Source of the DNA: Comamonadaceae bacterium
GTDB taxonomy: Bacteria > Pseudomonadota > Gammaproteobacteria > Burkholderiales > Burkholderiaceae_C
Assembly: GCA_021299875.1 (NCBI GenBank)
Contig: JAJTEW010000008.1
Coordinates: 186,001-250,000, forward strand
Direction: 5' to 3'
Length of the DNA: 64,000 bases
Shown here: positions 59,937 to 64,000 of the stretch, in pieces
How positions within the stretch are numbered: position 1 is the stretch's first letter
How the letters are laid out: the number at the start of each line of letters is the position of its first letter
Translations under genes and position numbers: made by a program
The notes under the pieces: model-generated
The model's database searches: none
What the model was told of the DNA's origin: nothing
What the model saw: the letters and a program-made list of their open reading frames with translations, nothing else

Positions 59937-60575
59937 GGAGCGTGTCCTTCTGTCTGAAAAGGGCTATCACTGAGGCTGCTGCCCTCTGGCGAAGCAAAAA
60001 TGGGCTGGCGTGAACTGCGCAGCTGCTCGATCACCACGTTGCGTTTGTTGTCCAGATGCTGCATCAGCACTTGGCGCAGGGCAGCCGGGTCGCGGGCTTC
60101 CAAGGTTGTACGTGGCGGTCAGCACCGGGTTTTTGGCTGCTGCATTGAAACTGCGGTGAATCGCCGCATTGACCTGGTAGTAGGCCGAGAGGTCACGCCG
60201 GGTGTAGGCCGCCATCATTTCGTAATGCAAGGCCTTGATCTCATTGAGTTCAGCCTCGGTCACGCGCTGGGCCGCCAACTCGCCCGACAGACCCTCCAGC
60301 CCAGCCATCACCTCAAAGGTGTGCCGCACATCGGCCTCGCTCAGTTGCACAGCGACCGAACCCCGGTTTGGCAAAAGCTCGACCAAGCCTTCAGCGGCCA
60401 GCATCTTGATGGCCTCGCGCAACGGCGTGCGCGAGATGCTCAACTCTTCGCACAGGGTGCGCTCGTTGAGTTTGCCGCCAGGCGGGATCAGGCCTTCCAC
60501 CAGCATTTGGCGCAGGCGGTGCGCGACTTGTTCATGCAAAACGGGGCGTGCAATGGACAGGTTTTCTGAAGCCAT
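59933..60575 (-). pseudogene. GntR/FCD-family regulator, frameshifted by internal deletion
   Basis: The N-terminal winged helix is intact (MASENLSIARPVLHEQVAHR; LNERTLCEELSISRTPLREA), and the FCD effector domain starts normally (VRHTFEVMAGLEGLSGELAA). After NPVLTATYN the frame changes: it continues LGSPRPGC to a stop at 59967, while another frame supplies the expected end, LEARDPAALRQVLMQHLDNK, running to a TGA that overlaps the ydiJ ATG. Relative to FCD proteins about 34 residues, including a helix with a metal-binding His, are missing at the switch near 60105. So a deletion of roughly 100 bases broke the gene. DNA binding may survive but effector sensing should not. Confidence 0.8.
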
Positions 60576-60633
60576 GAATTTGATTTGAATACAAAAATCG
60601 ATGATGTTGCTCTTAATTCTAGGGCATCCACCC

Positions 60634-60656
60634 TTGACAAATGTATTTTGAATACA
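60634..60656 (+). promoter_or_regulatory. Consensus -35 with palindromic GntR operator in the spacer
   Basis: TTGACA (consensus -35, 60634-60639) is followed by TGTATT-TTG-AATACA (60642-60656), a perfect 6-bp dyad exactly where the -35/-10 spacer should be. A weak AT-rich -10 follows (around 60658-60664). A second copy of the half-site (TTTGAATACAAAAA) lies at 60584-60597 next to the GntR start. Together they look like a two-site operator for the divergent GntR regulator. Confidence 0.65.
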
Positions 60657-60690
60657 AAAAATATGCGGCATAAGAAAGGCGTTATTTCCC

Positions 60691-61881
60691 ATGCTCGTCA
60701 CCAATTTTCATCCCACCGGTCGCCACTTCCTGCAAATCCCAGGTCCCTCACCCGTACCCGACCGCATCTTGCGCGCCATCAGCTCGCCCACCATCGACCA
60801 CCGTGGCCCCGAATTCGGTGCCCTTGGCCTGAAAGTCTTGGCCGATGTGCAAAAGATTTTCAAAACCCGCCATCCGGTCATGATTTACCCGGCCTCGGGC
60901 ACCGGTGCTTGGGAAGCTGCGCTGAGCAACGTGCTCCAAGCCGGCGACCATGTGCTGATGTACGAAACCGGCCACTTTGCATTTTTGTGGAACAAACTGG
61001 CCCAACAGCTCGGTCTGAAATCCGAGGTCTTGAGTCTGCCTGGCCTGGAGGGCTGGCGCCATGGCGTGCAAGCCGACCTGATCGAGCAACGCTTGACGGC
61101 CGACACCGGTCACAGCATCCAGGCCGTGTGCGTGGTGCACAACGAAACCTCCACCGGCGTGACCAGCGACATCGCCGCCGTGCGCCGCGCCATGGACGCG
61201 GCCAAACACCCCGCCTTGCTCTTGGTGGACACCATTTCTGGCCTGGCCAGTGCCGACTACCGCCACGACGAATGGGGCGTGGACGTGACCATCAGCGGTT
61301 CGCAAAAAGGCTTGATGCTGCCGCCCGGGATCAGCTTCAACGCTCTGTCACCCCGCGCCATCGAAGCCAGCCAAAAAGGCGGCATGCCACGCAGCTATTG
61401 GGCTTGGGGCGAGATGATCGAGATGAACAAAAACGGCTACTGGCCCTCCACCCCCAACACCAATTTGCTCTATGGCTTGAGCGAAGCTTGCGACATGCTG
61501 CTGGCCGAAGGCCTGGACCAAGTTTTTGCGCGACACCAGCGCTGGGCCGCTGGCGTGCGGGCGGCCGTCAACGCCTGGGGCCTGCCCATCCAGTGTGCCG
61601 ACCCGACCGTTTACTCACCCATCCTGACTGGCGTCATGACCCCTGAAGGCATCGACGCCGACGCGGTGCGCAAAGTCATCCATCAGCGCTTTGACTGTTC
61701 ACTGGGCACCGGCCTGGGCAAAGTCAAAGGCCGCATGTTCCGCATTGGCCACCTGGGCGACAGCAACGACCTGACCCTGATCGCCACCGTGGCGGGCTGC
61801 GAGATGGGCCTGAAGCTGTCGGGCGTGACGCTGCAAGGCAGTGGCGTGCAGGCCATCATGGACCATTTTTCAAACCACTGA
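60691..61881 (+). CDS. Class V aminotransferase, serine/alanine-glyoxylate aminotransferase-like
   Basis: 396 residues, fold-type I class V PLP enzyme. Opens FLQIPGPSPVPDRILRAIS, typical of the glyoxylate aminotransferase group. The PLP Lys lies in ISGSQKGLMLPPG (near residue 206), with LLVDTISGLAS before it. Likely transfers the amino group of serine, alanine or aspartate to glyoxylate or another 2-oxoacid. First gene after a strong promoter with a GntR-type operator; divergent from the regulator and ydiJ-like gene. Confidence 0.88.
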   Translation: MLVTNFHPTGRHFLQIPGPSPVPDRILRAISSPTIDHRGPEFGALGLKVLADVQKIFKTRHPVMIYPASGTGAWEAALSNVLQAGDHVLMYETGHFAFLWNKLAQQLGLKSEVLSLPGLEGWRHGVQADLIEQRLTADTGHSIQAVCVVHNETSTGVTSDIAAVRRAMDAAKHPALLLVDTISGLASADYRHDEWGVDVTISGSQKGLMLPPGISFNALSPRAIEASQKGGMPRSYWAWGEMIEMNKNGYWPSTPNTNLLYGLSEACDMLLAEGLDQVFARHQRWAAGVRAAVNAWGLPIQCADPTVYSPILTGVMTPEGIDADAVRKVIHQRFDCSLGTGLGKVKGRMFRIGHLGDSNDLTLIATVAGCEMGLKLSGVTLQGSGVQAIMDHFSNH

Positions 61882-61950
61882 CCCAGGGCATAAAACCCAG
61901 GGCCTCCCGTTTTCTCGCGTGCATTTACAACCACTATCCAAGGAGACAAC

Positions 61951-62928
61951 ATGAAACGCAGAACCTTTGTGGCCGCTACAGCAGCCTCAGCCGCAGCGAT
62001 GGTGGCCCCCGCCACCCAGGCGCAAACCTTGCCCTCGGGGCCGGTGCGCATCCTGGTGGGGTTCGCACCAGGAGGCGGGACCGACATCTTGGCCCGCATC
62101 GTGGCGCAAAAGCTGCAAGTCATGTGGGGCGTCACCGTGTTGGTGGAAAACCGTGCGGGCGCGACCGGTGTGATCGCTGCAGAATTTGTCGCCAAAGCCC
62201 CGCCGGATGGCAACACCCTGCTGATGGCGCACATCAACAGCCATGCTTTGGCCCCCGCGCTGATGCCCAAACTCAACTATGTGGTGGACCGCGACTTCAC
62301 GCCTTTGACCTTGGTGGGCATCACGCCCAATTTGCTGATCTCGAACAACGACCAACCCGCCAAAACCGTGGCCGAATTGGTCGCTCAATGCAAGGCCAAC
62401 CCCGGCAAGGTGAGCTTTGGTTCTGCCGGTCAAGGCTCGGCCCAGCACATGGCGCTCGAGTCCTTCAAGCTGGCTGCAGGTGTGGACACCATCCACATTC
62501 CCTACAAGGGATCAGGCCCCATGTTGGCGGATTTGATTGGGGGCCAGATCGCTTATTCGTTTGACACCATGACCGCTGCGACACCGCACGTCAAAAGCGG
62601 CAAAGTGCGCGCGATTGCTCAAACCCGTGCCAAGCGGGCATCCAGCTACCCCAACGTGCCCACCATGGTTGAGGCAGGCTTTCCCAACTTTGAAGCCACC
62701 ACCTGGTATGGCTTGGCAGGACCGGGCAAGATGCCCCCAGCCATGGCGCAGCGCATGAACGAAGACATCAACAAAGTGCTGCTCATGCCCGATGTGATGG
62801 AAAAATTGGCGCAGTTCGGCGCAGAAGACGGCGGCGGTTCAGCCCAACGCTTTGCAGACTTCATTCGCAGCGAACAAGTCAAGTGGGCCAAAGTGGTCAA
62901 AGACAGCAACGTCAAGCTCGACAGCTGA
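61951..62928 (+). CDS. Bug/TctC-family periplasmic solute-binding protein
   Basis: 325 residues. The signal peptide (MKRRTFVAATAASAAAMVAP then ATQAQ) has a twin-Arg-like KRRTF start. VRILVGFAPGGGTDILARIVA and HIPYKGSGPMLADLIGGQI are tripartite-tricarboxylate receptor landmarks. Such proteins are expanded in Burkholderiales and many lack cognate membrane subunits; none is in view. The ligand is probably a carboxylate linked to the pathway encoded here. Confidence 0.92.
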   Translation: MKRRTFVAATAASAAAMVAPATQAQTLPSGPVRILVGFAPGGGTDILARIVAQKLQVMWGVTVLVENRAGATGVIAAEFVAKAPPDGNTLLMAHINSHALAPALMPKLNYVVDRDFTPLTLVGITPNLLISNNDQPAKTVAELVAQCKANPGKVSFGSAGQGSAQHMALESFKLAAGVDTIHIPYKGSGPMLADLIGGQIAYSFDTMTAATPHVKSGKVRAIAQTRAKRASSYPNVPTMVEAGFPNFEATTWYGLAGPGKMPPAMAQRMNEDINKVLLMPDVMEKLAQFGAEDGGGSAQRFADFIRSEQVKWAKVVKDSNVKLDS

Positions 62929-63716
62929 TGACCGACATTCTGGCCTCAGGCACCGTGGAACTTGTCATCCGGCAAGGTGTGGCCACGGTGACCTTCAACC
63001 GACCCCAGGCTCGCAATGCGATGACCTGGGCCATGTACCAACAACTCAGCCGCCACTGCGAAGCGTTCAAAGCTGATACCAGCGTGCGCGCTGTGGTGTT
63101 TCGTGGTGCCGGAGGCCAAGCCTTTGTGGCAGGCACCGACATCGAGCAATTCAAAACCTTCAACACGGGCGAAGACGGCGTGGCCTACGAGGCGCAAATC
63201 GAAGCCTGCATTGACTTGCTTTGCTCTTTGCCCATGCCCACCCTGGCGGTCATCGAAGGCTGGGCTGTCGGCGGCGGCCTGGCCATTGCCACCGCTTGCG
63301 ACTTTCGCCTGGCCACACCGGGCTCGCAATTGGGTGTGCCGATTGCCAAAACATTGGGCAACTGTTTGTCGGTGGCGAATGTGGCGCGCCTGCGTGCCGC
63401 TTTTGGACACCAACGTGTCAAACGCATGCTCATGCTGGCCGAGATGATCGGGGCTGATGAGGCCCTGGCCTGCGGCTATTTGCACCAACTGGCAGAACCC
63501 ACCGACATCGATGCGACCACCAACGCCTTGGTGCAGCGTCTGACATCCTTGGCCCCGGTGACCCAACTGGTGAGCAAACAAGCACTGAACCGATTGGTGC
63601 AGCACAGCGCACCCGAGGCCGAAGACCTGATTCGCCAAGCCTACGGCAGCAAGGACTTCCGCGAAGGTGTCAACGCCTTTGTGGCCAAACGCAAACCCCT
63701 TTGGAAAGGTCTTTGA
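62928..63716 (+). CDS. Enoyl-CoA hydratase/isomerase family protein
   Basis: Crotonase fold, 262 residues. The first oxyanion-hole region reads FVAGTDIEQF and the second GWAVGGGLAIATACDFRLA. After the Gly-x-Pro that usually precedes a catalytic Glu, this protein has LGVPIAKTLGN, so that canonical hydratase acid is not evident and the reaction may not be simple hydration. Starts in the TGATG overlap with the solute-binding protein gene. Confidence 0.88.
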   Translation: MTDILASGTVELVIRQGVATVTFNRPQARNAMTWAMYQQLSRHCEAFKADTSVRAVVFRGAGGQAFVAGTDIEQFKTFNTGEDGVAYEAQIEACIDLLCSLPMPTLAVIEGWAVGGGLAIATACDFRLATPGSQLGVPIAKTLGNCLSVANVARLRAAFGHQRVKRMLMLAEMIGADEALACGYLHQLAEPTDIDATTNALVQRLTSLAPVTQLVSKQALNRLVQHSAPEAEDLIRQAYGSKDFREGVNAFVAKRKPLWKGL

Positions 63717-63718
63717 GC

Positions 63719-64000
63719 ATGGCAAGCGCAGAACGCACCGGACCTTTGGCCGGACTGCGCGTCCTCGAAATGACGCAGATCATGTCGGGCCCAACCTGTG
63801 GCCTGCTGTTGGCCGACATGGGGGCGGATGTCATCAAGATCGAAAAGCTCCCCGGCGGCGATGACGCCCGGGGCTACCGCGACCCGCAAATCAACGGCGT
63901 GTCTGCGCCCTTTTTGATGCTCAACCGCAATAAACGCGGCTTGGCCATTGACCTGAAAAAACCACAAGGCCGCGCCCTGCTGCTGCGCATGGTCAAAGAC
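63719..64000 (+). CDS. CaiB/BaiF-type (family III) CoA-transferase, partial
   Basis: 94 residues before the window ends. PLAGLRVLEMTQIMSGPTCG, LLADMGADVIKIEKLPGGDD and LNRNKRGLAIDLKKPQGR are the family's N-terminal hallmarks. It transfers CoA between carboxylic acids. Start two bases after the hydratase stop. With that gene it suggests CoA-dependent catabolism of a carboxylic acid taken up from outside. Confidence 0.92.
   Translation, partial: MASAERTGPLAGLRVLEMTQIMSGPTCGLLLADMGADVIKIEKLPGGDDARGYRDPQINGVSAPFLMLNRNKRGLAIDLKKPQGRALLLRMVKD

Noticed and set aside
57360..59957. 865-residue open frame on the plus strand
   Set aside because: Antisense to the YdiJ-like gene, low-information composition, no motif.

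Overview
The window looks like a chromosomal segment of a betaproteobacterium of the order Burkholderiales, most likely a Comamonadaceae relative (Limnohabitans/Rhodoferax/Acidovorax type). The evidence is the gene order (rpsB-tsf-pyrH-frr-cdsA-dxr-bamA-skp-lpxD-fabZ-lpxA; ybgC-tolQRA; ribE-ribBX-ribH-nusB), a PhaR regulator, a Bug/TctC-type solute-binding protein, and protein sequences typical of that family. The species is inference. Almost all of it is housekeeping chromosome. I saw no insertion sequence, prophage, CRISPR array or rRNA, and one tRNA. No gene-free stretch exceeds about 220 bases.

Layout. 1-4.6 kb: an SSS-family sodium/solute symporter (3' end outside the window) behind ppsA, with the ppsA regulator ppsR divergent. 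4.7-9.8 kb: ftsH, folP and glmM on the minus strand, with rlmE (minus) and yhbY (plus) divergent. 10.3-15.3 kb: carA-carB and greA. 15.5-25.3 kb: a ten-gene minus-strand envelope operon, bamA-skp-lpxD-fabZ-lpxA-[Gfo/Idh/MocA oxidoreductase]-[DegT aminotransferase]-lpxB-rnhB-trmH-type methyltransferase. 25.4-30.7 kb: rpsB-tsf-pyrH-frr, a terminator, then cdsA-dxr. 30.9-38.3 kb: an amidase abutting nnr, rnr, tRNA-Leu(CAG), rimO, phaR. 38.5-45.8 kb: ribE-ribBX-ribH-nusB, an aminotransferase, ybgC-tolQ-tolR-tolA and a small secreted protein. 45.8-56.8 kb: dnaE, a DUF599 protein, flavodoxin-like and pirin genes with a divergent LysR regulator, an FAD oxidoreductase, gluQ, a vapBC remnant, trmB and a pseudouridine synthase. 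56.8-64 kb: a YdiJ-like FAD/Fe-S dehydrogenase and a damaged GntR regulator, divergent from a class V aminotransferase, Bug receptor, enoyl-CoA hydratase-like and CaiB-type CoA-transferase genes.

The most interesting signal is the two-gene insertion between lpxA and lpxB. An oxidoreductase plus a PLP aminotransferase in exactly this position is the GnnA/GnnB arrangement known from Acidithiobacillus ferrooxidans. There the pair turns UDP-GlcNAc into its 3-amino analogue, so that LpxA makes amide-linked (diamino-sugar) lipid A. The LpxA encoded here also departs from the E. coli enzyme at two active-site histidine positions and carries Met at the acyl-chain ruler position. Together these predict a lipid A built on 2,3-diamino-2,3-dideoxyglucose with short (about C10) primary acyl chains.

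The second theme is gene loss and deletion scars. uppS, rseP and tolB/pal are missing from their usual places. Three loci (amidase/nnr, vapBC, the GntR FCD domain) look like precise internal deletions that fuse or frameshift genes. These could be real genome erosion or assembly artefacts, and read mapping would decide.
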